Below are positions 1 to 7,985 of a stretch of DNA of 64,000 bases, piece after piece. The stretch is from Hydrogenispora ethanolica (GTDB lineage Bacteria > Bacillota > UBA4882 > UBA8346). Where the stretch lies: assembly GCF_004340685.1 (NCBI RefSeq), contig NZ_SLUN01000003.1, forward strand, positions 205,943 through 269,942, read 5' to 3'. Positions within the stretch are counted from its first letter, which is position 1. Each line of letters begins with the position of its first letter. The position numbers and the translations under genes are program-made. The notes under the pieces were generated by a model. The model worked only from the letters and a program-made list of their open reading frames with translations. It had not been told where the DNA came from and did no database searches.

Positions 1-2
1 TG

Positions 3-248
3 AAAAGCTTGGCCGCTTCGATCCGTTGGGTCAACCGGCAACCGCAGGCGGCCGGAGCGCTCGCTGAAAAGTACGTCCAGATCAATGCCGGCGCAGTCGA
101 ACGCGGCATCAAACGTTGCAATTTGAAATATGTGGCGGCGGCGAAGGTTCAAACGGAGATCAACCGGTTCCTCGAACGCTTGGGAGAGAAGACGCCGGAA
201 GCCATCGGGGGAAAACTGCCGGATGAAGGTTTCTATTACCAGCCATAA
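3..248 (+). CDS. ABC transporter substrate-binding protein, C-terminal end (partial)
   Basis: The frame is open from the window edge to TAA at 246-248 and shows about 81 residues of a C-terminus. The tail (IRWVNRQPQAAGALAEKY, then GKLPDEGFYYQP) is the kind that ends NitT/TauT/SsuA periplasmic-type binding proteins. The assignment rests mainly on context: a permease and an ATPase of the same transporter class follow with overlapping reading frames, so this should be the first gene of a three-gene ABC importer operon for an aliphatic sulfonate, nitrate, taurine or thiamine-precursor-like ligand. The start and the signal peptide lie outside the window, so the substrate cannot be inferred. Confidence 0.75.
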   Translation, partial: KSLAASIRWVNRQPQAAGALAEKYVQINAGAVERGIKRCNLKYVAAAKVQTEINRFLERLGEKTPEAIGGKLPDEGFYYQP

Positions 249-1017
249 AGGCTACAGCTGGCTGACGGTCGGAGGGCTCCTGGTGCTCTGGGCGGCTGCC
301 GCCGCGTGGTTGCGGCTGCCGCTGTTGTTGCCCTCCCCTTGGCAGACCGGGGTTCAGATCGCGGCGTTATTGGGGACTGCCGCCTTCTGGGCGCATCTGG
401 GGGCGACGGTGAGCCGGGGCTTGTTGGGATTCGGCGCGGCGTTCCTGGCCGGGACTGTCTTCGGCCTGCAAGCCGGCAGGCGCGCCTGGTTTGAGGCGCT
501 CATCCGGCCGCTGGTGGTCTTCGCCCGCAGCACGCCGTCGATGTCCTTTATTCTGCTGGCCCTGATCTGGTTCAAGGGGGACATGGTCCCGATCTTCGTC
601 ATTTTCCTGGTGGTCTTCCCGATTATCATTCAGAATATGATCGAGGGCGTGCGCAGCATCGACCGGGAACTGCTGGAGATGGCCTCCGTCTACCGGCTGA
701 CCAAACCGCGGATCTTGCGGGCGCTGGTATTGCCGTCCCTGGCGCCGTTCCTGGCGGCGGCGGTCAGCGCCGGATTGGGCTTGACCTGGCGGGTTTTGAT
801 CGCCGCCGAGGTTTTATCCTATCCCAAATGGGGGATCGGCGGCCAGATGGATTCGGCCCGGGTCTTTCTCCAGACCGATCGGGTCTTCGCCTGGACGGTG
901 GTGGTGGTGGCCATCGGCTTGAGTTTCGACAGCTTGCTGGGCCGGTGGTTGAACCGGATTCTGGCTTGGAGAGGGACGAATGACGATTCGAGTATGGCAG
1001 ATCGCCAAAAGCTTTGA
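223..1017 (+). CDS. ABC transporter permease, SsuC/TauC/NrtB type
   Basis: A 264-residue hydrophobic protein with about six membrane segments. It carries the BPD_transp_1 coupling-loop region, ELLEMASVYRLTKPRILR then LVLPSLAPFLAA, typical of NitT/TauT importers. I chose ATG 223 because the GGGGGAAA tract lies just upstream and the protein then has the usual family length; an earlier in-frame start would add an Arg-rich, unlikely N-terminus. It overlaps the binding-protein gene by 26 bp and the ATPase gene by 38 bp, so the three are translationally coupled. It would form the membrane channel of the importer; the ligand is unknown. Confidence 0.88.
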   Translation: MKVSITSHKGYSWLTVGGLLVLWAAAAAWLRLPLLLPSPWQTGVQIAALLGTAAFWAHLGATVSRGLLGFGAAFLAGTVFGLQAGRRAWFEALIRPLVVFARSTPSMSFILLALIWFKGDMVPIFVIFLVVFPIIIQNMIEGVRSIDRELLEMASVYRLTKPRILRALVLPSLAPFLAAAVSAGLGLTWRVLIAAEVLSYPKWGIGGQMDSARVFLQTDRVFAWTVVVVAIGLSFDSLLGRWLNRILAWRGTNDDSSMADRQKL

Positions 1018-1699
1018 AAACAATCCCGTCTATGACGATTTCAGTTTGGAGTTCCCGGAAAACGAGGTCACGGCGATTCTGGGTCCCTCCGGCTGCGGCA
1101 AGACCACGCTCCTGAACATTCTGGCGGGATTGGTCCGGGTGGATGCGGGGCGGGTGGATGCGGGGCGGGTGGAGACGGAGCCGGAAACGAGCTACCTTTT
1201 TCAGGAGCCGCGCCTGCTGCCCTGGCTGTCGCTGCGGGAGAATATCGCCTTGGTGCTGGCGGATAAGCTGCCGGCCGCCGCCAGTGAAGCACGGATCAAT
1301 AACTGCCTGGCTGCCACCGGACTGGCTCCCTATGCCGAATACCTTCCCAATCTGGTCAGCGGCGGCATGAAACAGCGGGCCGCTCTGGCGCGGGCCTTTG
1401 TCTACCCGTCCCGGCTGCTCTTGATGGACGAACCCTTCAAATCGCAGGACTTAAAGACCCGCCACCACTTGATCGAACTCTTTCTCGAACTCTGGCGGGC
1501 TGAGCCCCGGACCGTGATCACGGTCACCCATGACATTCAGGAAGCGCTGCGCCTGGGGAATCAAGTCGTGGTGCTCTCCGGGAAACCGGTCCGCATCGTG
1601 GAGCGGCTACGGATCGATCTGCCCCAGGAGGAGCGGGTCCGGCGGTATGAAGAACTGTTTCCGCTGGAGAAACGATTGCTTGGACTGGTGCTGGGGTGA
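980..1699 (+). CDS. ABC transporter ATP-binding protein, SsuB/TauB type
   Basis: A 239-residue nucleotide-binding subunit. Walker A is GPSGCGKTT (about residue 35), the Q-loop is LFQEPRLLPW, the signature is LVSGGMKQRAALARA, Walker B is LLLMDEPF, and the H-loop is VTHDIQEA. It powers the importer formed with the preceding permease and binding protein. Between Walker A and the Q-loop a perfect 15-bp tandem duplication (1137-1166) creates the peptide DAGRVDAGRV, a five-residue expansion in a surface loop. The family assignment is secure; the transported substrate is not. Confidence 0.92.
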   Translation: MTIRVWQIAKSFENNPVYDDFSLEFPENEVTAILGPSGCGKTTLLNILAGLVRVDAGRVDAGRVETEPETSYLFQEPRLLPWLSLRENIALVLADKLPAAASEARINNCLAATGLAPYAEYLPNLVSGGMKQRAALARAFVYPSRLLLMDEPFKSQDLKTRHHLIELFLELWRAEPRTVITVTHDIQEALRLGNQVVVLSGKPVRIVERLRIDLPQEERVRRYEELFPLEKRLLGLVLG

Positions 1700-1790
1700 A
1701 ATGCGGAAGCGGCGCGGGAGAAGCGTTCGTTATTTTCGCACGTCATAGCCATTAAGGATTCATGTCGCCGCATATCGTTGCATTTCCCCG

Positions 1791-2165
1791 ACTTATCCAC
1801 AGCCAAAATTCATTAACCTCATTCAACGATTCCGTTTATCCACAAAAATAGATCGTTTATTCACAAAAAGAACTCTTTTATTCACAAAATGAGCTTGTTG
1901 AGTGACTGAATGAGCTCATTCTTCCGAAAAAGAGCTTATTCAGTCACAAAATGAGCTCACTTATCCACAAAAGGAGCTCATTCATTCACAAAACAAGCTT
2001 GTTTATTCACAAAAAGAGCTTGTTCAACGATTGAGAGAACTCTTTTTCCCCAAAAAGAGCTCGCCCGACGACTGAAAGAGCTCTTTCGGTCGCCAAAAGA
2101 GATCGGTGATTCACAAAATGACCTTTCTCAGTTCCTCAACCCGGTCGCTTATCCCCAAACGATGC
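1791..2165 (+). repeat. 21-bp-period DnaA-box array, copy 1
   Basis: About 14 units of 21 bp follow one another, with consensus near TTATTCACAAAAAGAGCTCAT. Six are perfect DnaA boxes (TTATNCACA), starting at 1793, 1836, 1857, 1878, 1961 and 2003. Box-to-box spacings are 43, 21, 21, 83 and 42, i.e. near multiples of two helical turns. Degenerate units keep the GAGCTC/GAGCTT core. All six frames contain stops, so it is not a coding repeat. A conserved flank (TTATCCACAGCCAAAATTCA) begins it. An inverted copy lies at 39412-39756. The rest of 1700-2326 (1700-1790 and 2166-2326) shows no gene or clear signal. Confidence 0.9.
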
Positions 2166-2326
2166 TCCATAAATAACGCGGCTATTGCAGGCTCCCCTCT
2201 GCGGTCAAGATGCAGGAAATTCAGGGGCGGAGTGAAAATGTTGCGCAATTGTAGTAAAAATTGGCAGGAAGTCACCGGGAGGAGGTCGAACTGAGCGGGA
2301 CAACGCTACGCAAGGGAGCGAAACGG

Positions 2327-3229
2327 ATGAAGAACTATGCTGTCTACCAAGTGGATTCTTTCACCAAAGAATTGTTCAAAGGCAATCCCGCCGGCGTGGT
2401 GCCCAATGCCGACGGTCTGGATGAGGCCGGGATGCAACAGATCGCCCGGGAGCTGAACAATTCGGAGACCGCTTTTCTGTTGGCGCCGGATGGCCCGGAT
2501 TGTGATGGGGTAATCCGTTATTTTACTCCCCGGACCGAGGTTCCGATCTGCGGCCATGCCACCATAGCCGCGATGTATGTCAAAGCTTTGGAAGCGGGAC
2601 TGGACGCCGCGGTCTACCGGATGCGCACCGGCGCCGGCGTGCTGCCGTTCGAGATCGTCAGGAATGGAAACGATTATCGGGTGATCATGACCCAGGGCCG
2701 GATCGAACTGGAGTCGCCACTCCAAGGCGAATTGCGGGAGCGGGTGCGCGACGGATTGGGATTATGCGAGGCGGATTTGGATGAACGGTGTCCGATCCAA
2801 ATCGCCTCCACCGGACATTCCAAGGTGATGATCGGCATCAAGCGTTTGGCCAAGCTTCATCGGTTAAACCCGCGAATGTCGGAATTGGCGGAGCTCAGCC
2901 CGGTCATCGGCTGTAACGGTTATTTCGTTTTCACGCTGGATTCGGACTCCCCGGAAGTCCTGACCCACGGCCGGATGTTCGCGCCGGCGATCGGGATCGC
3001 TGAGGATCCGGTCACCGGCAATGCCCATGGACCGCTCGGCGCGTACCTGGTCCATCACGGCCTGGTGAAAGCCACGGGAGACGAATTTTGTTTCCGGGGA
3101 ATGCAAGGCGAGGCGATGGGCCGGCCGGGCGTCATCGAGGTCCGGGTGCGGTTGGCGGGCAACCGGCCGGTTCAGGTGCGGATCGTGGGCGAAGCGGTGA
3201 TCGCCTTTCAAACGACGATCCGGCTCTGA
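2327..3229 (+). CDS. PhzF family isomerase/epimerase-like protein
   Basis: A 300-residue protein matching the PhzF fold family. It starts YAVYQVDSFTKELFKGNPAG (the GNPAG motif), contains NNSETAFLL with the family's conserved catalytic Glu, then TPRTEVPICGHATIA, and later EDPVTGNAHGPLGAYL, the two pseudo-symmetric signature blocks. ATG 2327 has AAGGGAG upstream. In phenazine producers PhzF isomerises trans-2,3-dihydro-3-hydroxyanthranilate, but most homologues have no known substrate and no phenazine genes are present here, so the reaction is unknown. It stands alone between the DnaA-box array and fosX. Confidence 0.88.
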   Translation: MKNYAVYQVDSFTKELFKGNPAGVVPNADGLDEAGMQQIARELNNSETAFLLAPDGPDCDGVIRYFTPRTEVPICGHATIAAMYVKALEAGLDAAVYRMRTGAGVLPFEIVRNGNDYRVIMTQGRIELESPLQGELRERVRDGLGLCEADLDERCPIQIASTGHSKVMIGIKRLAKLHRLNPRMSELAELSPVIGCNGYFVFTLDSDSPEVLTHGRMFAPAIGIAEDPVTGNAHGPLGAYLVHHGLVKATGDEFCFRGMQGEAMGRPGVIEVRVRLAGNRPVQVRIVGEAVIAFQTTIRL

Positions 3230-3373
3230 CGGGACGGAACGTCGCACGCGGCTGTCGGCGGAGAAGAAGAACGGTTTGAAATCAGTCATGCGCAAAAAGG
3301 AGCTTCTCCGGATGATCGCTTTTTTACATGCCCTCATTGTATCGGGAAGGGAAACCTTACAGGAGGCCATTGG

Positions 3374-3778
3374 ATGATTGAAGGCGTCAGTCACATCACT
3401 TTCATTGTAAAAGACCTCGAACGCGCGGCCCTGTTTTTCCGGTCCATCTTCGATGCGGAAGAGGTATATTCCAGCGGCGCCAAGATTTATTCGCTTTCCC
3501 GGGAGAAGTTTTTCCGCATTGGCGATCTCTGGATTGCCGTGATGGAAGGGGAATCGCTCTCCGAGCGGACATACCGTCACGTCGCTTTCAAGGTCCCGGA
3601 CCAGGAGTTGGAGGCATACGCGGCCCGCGTGCGGGAACTGGGCTTGGCTATCAAACCCCTCCGGCCGAGGGTGGACGGGGAGGGCCGCTCACTGTATTTC
3701 TACGATTTTGATAATCACCTCTTTGAGCTTCATACCGGCACCCTGGCGGAACGGCTGGCGCGTTACGGGCGCGATTGA
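3374..3778 (+). CDS. fosX: Fosfomycin resistance epoxide hydrolase FosX
   Basis: A 134-residue vicinal-oxygen-chelate metalloenzyme. It starts IEGVSHITFIVKDLERAA, then YSSGAKIYSLSREKFFRIG and LWIAVMEGESLSERTYRH, and ends with EGRSLYFYDFDNHLFELHTG, a near-residue-by-residue resemblance to Listeria-type FosX as I recall it. Metal ligands expected from the family are visible: His7, His in ERTYRH, and Glu in LFELH. FosX adds water to the oxirane of fosfomycin, unlike the thiol transferases FosA and FosB. The ribosome-binding site is AGGAGG at about 3361. No mobile-element signature is adjacent, so it looks like an intrinsic chromosomal gene. Confidence 0.93.
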   Translation: MIEGVSHITFIVKDLERAALFFRSIFDAEEVYSSGAKIYSLSREKFFRIGDLWIAVMEGESLSERTYRHVAFKVPDQELEAYAARVRELGLAIKPLRPRVDGEGRSLYFYDFDNHLFELHTGTLAERLARYGRD

Positions 3779-3783
3779 AACGG

Positions 3784-3813
3784 CTCCGGCGCCGGGGAAT
3801 TCCCGGAACCGGA
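3784..3813. terminator. Hairpin between convergent genes
   Basis: CTCCGG, CCGGG, a short loop, CCCGG and CCGGAG form a two-part GC-rich hairpin just after the fosX stop and before the end of the convergent methyltransferase gene. There is no good U-run on either strand, so it is a terminator-like structure at best. Confidence 0.4.
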
Positions 3814-3841
3814 GGCGGCGCAGATTTTGGGCGGTTGGGTG

Positions 3842-4753
3842 TTATTCGCGGACCGCCCGCGCGTAATGCAAATGCTCGGAGGCGTGGTGCTGGTCGGAGC
3901 GGCCCCGGAAATAGCGGTCTTCGATCGCCGCCGGATCCAGGTTCTCCCGAAGCGACCAGCCCAGAACGGAGAGGTCCGCGGCGAGGGTTGACGGATCCAA
4001 ACCCGCTTGCATCGGTTCGCCGACGCGGCGCACGATCTCCTGCACCCGCAACATATTCAGAGAGGTCCGCCCCGGCGCGAAGGCGTCCGTATCCAGATAA
4101 TCGAAGACCACCGTGCTGCCGGCGGGGGCGATGGCGGCCATGGCCCGCAAGGTGTCCCATACCGCCGGACGCGGCAGATACAGGGTGACCCCCAACCAGC
4201 TGAAGAAGGTGAGCTTTCGGGGATCGTAGGCCGAACCCCGGACCGCTGTCGCCAGGTCCGCGGCGGCGAGATCGACCGGCAGGAAATGCAATTGCGCCGG
4301 TTGTTCCCAGCCCGCCCGCGCGATCCGTTCGCGTTTCGCGGCTTGCGTGGCGGGATGGTCGATCTCCAACACCTGGAGGCGCTCGACAATTTCCGGCCGG
4401 CGAAAAGCGAAGGTATCCATCCCGGCCCCCAGGATGACATATTGGTCCACTCCCGTTTCCAAAGCGGCTTCAAGAGCATCCTCCGCATAGCGTGAGCGAC
4501 TGAGCGTCGTATTCATCGTGGTTTGAATCACCCAGGCCAGAGCCTCCGCTTGATTGCGGCAGGATGCGGCCCGTCCGGGGTCGAAGAATTGAAGCGAGTC
4601 AGCCAGATTTTGGCCAATCGCCGCGTATTCTTCCGCGGTAAAAAGTGAACGGGCCAGCGGATCCTCGAAGATCTGGGGCGAATCGTGCTGATAATGGTAG
4701 GCCCGGACAAAAGCGGTTAACAGCGCGGTAAGACTGGCTTGGTTTTTTTCCAT
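3842..4753 (-). CDS. Class I SAM-dependent methyltransferase, PPM1/LCM-like family
   Basis: A 303-residue protein. The SAM-binding motif YVILGAGMDTFAFRRPE lies near residue 105, followed by LQVLEIDHPATQAAKRERI and LTFFSWLGVTLYLPRPAV, the hallmark blocks of the leucine-carboxyl-methyltransferase/YktD-type family (Pfam LCM). Bacterial members methylate carboxyl or O groups of small molecules, polyketides or unknown targets; this substrate is unknown. It is monocistronic, facing fosX, with two sigma-A-like promoters upstream on the minus strand. Confidence 0.85.
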   Translation of the reverse strand: MEKNQASLTALLTAFVRAYHYQHDSPQIFEDPLARSLFTAEEYAAIGQNLADSLQFFDPGRAASCRNQAEALAWVIQTTMNTTLSRSRYAEDALEAALETGVDQYVILGAGMDTFAFRRPEIVERLQVLEIDHPATQAAKRERIARAGWEQPAQLHFLPVDLAAADLATAVRGSAYDPRKLTFFSWLGVTLYLPRPAVWDTLRAMAAIAPAGSTVVFDYLDTDAFAPGRTSLNMLRVQEIVRRVGEPMQAGLDPSTLAADLSVLGWSLRENLDPAAIEDRYFRGRSDQHHASEHLHYARAVRE

Positions 4754-4821
4754 CGTTGAATCCTCCCACTGGTAAAATTACAACCAAAACATAGGAATAT
4801 AGGATCCGGATCTATCTTCAT

Positions 4822-4851
4822 TATGTATCATGAATCGTGAGAATTTGTCAA
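4822..4851 (-). promoter_or_regulatory. Sigma-A-type promoter, proximal, for the methyltransferase gene
   Basis: On the minus strand, TTGACA (4846-4851) is followed 18 nt later by TACATA (4822-4827), about 70 nt before the methyltransferase ATG. Confidence 0.5.
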
Positions 4852-4864
4852 TAAAAAATTATTT

Positions 4865-4893
4865 ATTATATCATATAATTATAAATTTGTCAA
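4865..4893 (-). promoter_or_regulatory. Consensus sigma-A promoter, distal, for the methyltransferase gene
   Basis: On the minus strand, TTGACA (4888-4893), a 17-nt spacer and TATAAT (4865-4870) match the consensus exactly, inside a strongly AT-rich stretch. With the proximal promoter it forms a tandem pair. The remaining 4894-5164 interval holds no gene I can support. Confidence 0.7.
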
Positions 4894-5164
4894 TCATTAA
4901 TTTTTAAAGTGTTTTGACCGAAATTGAAGATTCATGCCTCCGAAGGGCGAATTTCTCCCCCGCATGGCCATTTGGCCGATCTTTGACACCGATCAGGATA
5001 AAAAAGGAATTTCTGGATATCCTATGAATAATATGTCGAACCTGAATCCGTGACCTCTTTAGACTACCAGGCAAAACTGTAAGAATTGCGATAGCGTTTC
5101 GCCCGGGTATAAACGGATTCGTCACGGATTCGGGTCGAAACCATTTGCGAGTGAGGGATCCCCG

Positions 5165-5482
5165 ATGAGTTTAAAGAGTTTTGTCTGGGTCGGCAGTATT
5201 TCGGTGATCTTTTTATTTCTGCCGTCGTTGGCCGGAAAGGTATGGGAGTTCTTCGCCTACGCGCCCTGGTCCGTCAAGGGCTGGCTGATCTATTTGCTCA
5301 TGGCCCTAGTGATGATTCGGATTGCCAGAGCCCGCTGGAAACGAAGGACGCTGCGCAAACAGCAGGAATTGGCCGATGCCCCGGTCTCGCTCCTAAATAT
5401 CGCCAAGGAAAGGCTGGCGCGGGGCGAGATCAACATCGACGAATTCAAGGCGATCAAGGAAGAGCTGAAAGCCGGGATTTAA
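5165..5482 (+). CDS. Small membrane protein with C-terminal SHOCT domain
   Basis: 105 residues. Two hydrophobic segments (about 7-23 and 38-52) are followed by a basic stretch ARARWKRRTLRKQQ and a C-terminal SHOCT motif, LLNIAKERLARGEINIDEF. SHOCT is a short oligomerisation domain common at the C-termini of small bacterial membrane proteins. No specific function is known. The stop codon TAA (5480-5482) lies exactly at the left edge of a MITE-like repeat. Confidence 0.8.
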   Translation: MSLKSFVWVGSISVIFLFLPSLAGKVWEFFAYAPWSVKGWLIYLLMALVMIRIARARWKRRTLRKQQELADAPVSLLNIAKERLARGEINIDEFKAIKEELKAGI

Positions 5483-5604
5483 AAGCCAAGGGATAAAGCC
5501 TCTTTTAGACCAATTCGCCCTGCAAAAGCATTTAAAACGACTTTGTCGCTTGCTTGGATCGCTGTACCCTTCCGGCTTTTTCGCCGGGTTAATCATTGCT
5601 CTTT
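5479..5604 (+). repeat. Modular palindromic repeat (MITE-like), degenerate copy
   Basis: Begins TTTAAAAGCCAAGGGATAAAG, holds the inner arm GACTTTGTCGCTTGCTT, and ends in a hairpin CCGGCTTTTTCGCCGG followed by GTTAATCA. This is the variant hairpin also seen in the third copy at flgH-flgI. It abuts the SHOCT gene stop. From 5605 to the ddl start I see no gene. Confidence 0.7.
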
Positions 5605-5856
5605 GAGCGGCTCCGGAAAAATACTAAGCATGGGGATTGTTGCCTTTCGCCTGCTTTTAACTCATTTCAGACAGGAAAATGTCAAATTGGCTTGGCTGGA
5701 GCAGATCCACGAGCGGTTTGAAAAAAGAGCAGCGTGGTACTGCCGGAAACGGCAGGAATGCGTATTTTAATGGAGAAAAGGAGTTTCTTAGAAATCATTG
5801 GATTTGATAAAACCGTTCCTTTTCGTTGAGAGAAGGAAACCGGGGTGGAGGTTATC

Positions 5857-6954
5857 ATGGTGTCGAAAATTCGCGTGGGTTTGATTTACGGCGGTAAGTC
5901 CGGGGAACATGAAGTCTCGGTGCTCTCCGCCAATTCGGTCTTAGCGGCGATTGACCGCCAAAAATACGAGCTATATCCCATCGCCATCACTAGGGACGGC
6001 CGCTGGCTGCCGGGCCAGTCGCCCCGGCCGTTGGTGGAGAGCCAGGAGTTGCAGGTGCGCTTGTTGGAAGATCGGGACGCCGGGGAGACCGCGGCGGTGA
6101 TCCCGTTGGAGAATCAACGGGGCCAGCTCCTGTCCACCCTCGGCGAGCATGTGGATGTCATTTTTCCGGTGATGCACGGGCCGTTCGGCGAGGATGGCAC
6201 GATCCAGGGACTGCTGGAGATCGCCGGAATTCCCTACGTCGGCGGCGGAGTGCTGGCGTCGGCGGTCGGCATGGATAAAGCGATCATGAAGGCCGTTTTT
6301 CTCCAGGCCGGTTTACCGGTCGGTCCCTACCTGGTTTACCTGCGCAAGGAATGGGAGAGCAACCCGGAGCGGGTGATGGCGGAGATCGGGAGCAAATTGG
6401 GATTCCCCTGTTTTGTGAAGCCGGCCAACCTCGGCTCGAGCGTCGGCATCAGCAAAGCCCACGACCCCGGGGAACTCCGGGCCGCGCTGGATCTGGCGGC
6501 GGAGTATGACCGGAAAATCGTGGTCGAGGCGATGATTCGCGGCTGCGAGATCGAATGCAGTGTGTTGGGGAACGACGAGCCCATCGCTTCGTTGCCCGGC
6601 GAGATCATCCCCTGCACCGAATTCTACGGTTATGAAGCCAAATATATTCTGAACGATTCCAAGCTGGTCATTCCGGCGGAGTTGCCGCCGGAATTGATTC
6701 AAAAGGTGCAAGACCTGGCGGTCCGCTCCTTCAAAGCCATCGACTGCGCCGGCCTGGCGCGGGTGGATTTCTTCGTCGAAGCCGCGGCCGGCCGGATCGT
6801 TGTCAACGAAATCAACACTTTGCCCGGTTTCACCAAGATCAGCATGTACCCCAAACTATGGGAGGCCAGTGGCATCGGGTATAGCGAACTCATCGACCGC
6901 CTGCTCCAATTGGCGCTGGAACGGTACGAGGATAAGCAGCGCAATAAAGTATGA
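5857..6954 (+). CDS. ddl: D-alanine--D-alanine ligase
   Basis: A 365-residue ATP-grasp enzyme that joins two D-alanines for peptidoglycan precursor synthesis in the cytoplasm. Visible motifs: GLIYGGKSGEHEVSVLSA at the N-terminus, HGPFGEDGTIQGLLE, FVKPANLGSSVGISKA (ATP and substrate binding), and VNEINTLPGFTKISMYPKL (metal and oxyanion site). ATG 5857 is preferred over GTG 5845 because GGTGGAGG sits directly upstream. The omega-loop residues KYILNDSKL resemble the Tyr/Lys-containing D-Ala-D-Ala loop rather than a D-Ala-D-Lac enzyme, but I would not rely on that alone. Monocistronic by spacing. Confidence 0.95.
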   Translation: MVSKIRVGLIYGGKSGEHEVSVLSANSVLAAIDRQKYELYPIAITRDGRWLPGQSPRPLVESQELQVRLLEDRDAGETAAVIPLENQRGQLLSTLGEHVDVIFPVMHGPFGEDGTIQGLLEIAGIPYVGGGVLASAVGMDKAIMKAVFLQAGLPVGPYLVYLRKEWESNPERVMAEIGSKLGFPCFVKPANLGSSVGISKAHDPGELRAALDLAAEYDRKIVVEAMIRGCEIECSVLGNDEPIASLPGEIIPCTEFYGYEAKYILNDSKLVIPAELPPELIQKVQDLAVRSFKAIDCAGLARVDFFVEAAAGRIVVNEINTLPGFTKISMYPKLWEASGIGYSELIDRLLQLALERYEDKQRNKV

Positions 6955-7125
6955 CGGAATCCTCCGCCGTTTCGGCCGCTCATGTTTCCGCTAACCTTCG
7001 GGCAAACTAAGATTCCGACGTTTCGGCATCCCAAAATGCTTATTTGCGAAACCGCTTAGTGTGGTTCCGCGAATTGAGAGGTCCGGGTTCCCGAACGCCG
7101 GGGAATCATGACGGAGGTTCTAGCG

Positions 7126-7869
7126 ATGTGGCGCGTAATTGCGGACTACCATACCCATACGGTTTACTCTCATGGCGAAGGAACGATTATGGAGAATGCC
7201 CGCGCCGCTTTGGACCAAGGCTTGGAGGTGCTGGGCATCGCCGATCACGGTCCGGCCAACTGGGGGCATATCGCCACCACCGATCTCCAGACTTTCGATA
7301 AAATCATGGCGGAAGCCCGGCAGGTCCAGGCCGAGCTGTCCGGTTTGACGATCCTGGCCGGGGCCGAGGCCAATCTGATCAGCTATGACGGGGACCTGGA
7401 CATTCCGCCTGAACTGCAAAAAAGGCTCGATCAGGTTCTGGCCGGCTTTCACGTTACCATTCGGCCCAAAACCCTGGGAGACGGGGTGAAATTCGCCGCC
7501 CAGTGGACGCTCGGCAAACTGAGCGCGCGCGAACACCGGAAGGCGCGGAACGATAACACCAAGGCGATGGTGGAGGCGGTTTACAAAAATAAGATCGACA
7601 TCATCACCCATCCTGGCCTGAATATCTCCATCGATACGTCCGAATTGGCCCGCGCTTGCGTGAAACGGGATACGGCACTGGAGATCAATGCCAAGCACGG
7701 GGTGAAATCCATCGAGTTTATCCGGGCCGCCGCCAAGGAAGGGGCCCGTTTCGCCATTGGCAGCGACGCGCATCAGCCCGACAAGGTAGGTCGGCTGGAG
7801 CCGGGTTTGAGGGCGGCTCGCGCGGCGGGCCTCCATCCCGATCAGATCATCAATGTCCGGGACGAATAA
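7126..7869 (+). CDS. PHP-domain phosphoesterase
   Basis: A 247-residue metal-dependent phosphoesterase of the PHP superfamily. Motif I is ADYHTHTVYSHGEG, motif II GIADHGP, followed by Glu in AGAEANL, His in IITHPGLNIS, and motif IV GSDAHQPDKVG. ATG 7126 is chosen because GGAGG lies 7-11 nt upstream. In many Bacillota a PHP gene sits directly before rapZ and yvcK, as here; the family includes histidinol phosphatase and nucleotide phosphatases, and this substrate is not known. Confidence 0.9.
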   Translation: MWRVIADYHTHTVYSHGEGTIMENARAALDQGLEVLGIADHGPANWGHIATTDLQTFDKIMAEARQVQAELSGLTILAGAEANLISYDGDLDIPPELQKRLDQVLAGFHVTIRPKTLGDGVKFAAQWTLGKLSAREHRKARNDNTKAMVEAVYKNKIDIITHPGLNISIDTSELARACVKRDTALEINAKHGVKSIEFIRAAAKEGARFAIGSDAHQPDKVGRLEPGLRAARAAGLHPDQIINVRDE

Positions 7870-7985
7870 CGGGATGGGTGTGGCTTTTCGGCCGGTTCGC
7901 GCAGCTCTTTTAGGATGATGTAAACAAAACTTTGCAGGAAAACAGGCTCATGAGGCGAATGGATCATCCGAAATGAGGGATGATC

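Noticed and set aside
1793..2120. 21-bp period as a coding repeat (seven-residue units)
   Set aside because: 21 is a multiple of three, but TGA, TAA or TAG interrupts every frame of both arrays within a few units, and no ribosome-binding site precedes them.
1793..2120. CRISPR array
   Set aside because: Units are contiguous and degenerate with no unique spacers between conserved repeats, and there are no cas genes in the window.
1700..2326. Chromosomal replication origin
   Set aside because: Many DnaA boxes occur, but no dnaA, dnaN, gyrB or rpmH lies nearby and a second inverted array exists; a titration or regulatory site fits better.
3842..4495. Long open frames on the plus strand opposite the methyltransferase gene
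   Set aside because: They are low-complexity Arg/Gly-rich shadows of a GC-rich gene that has a clear SAM motif on the minus strand.
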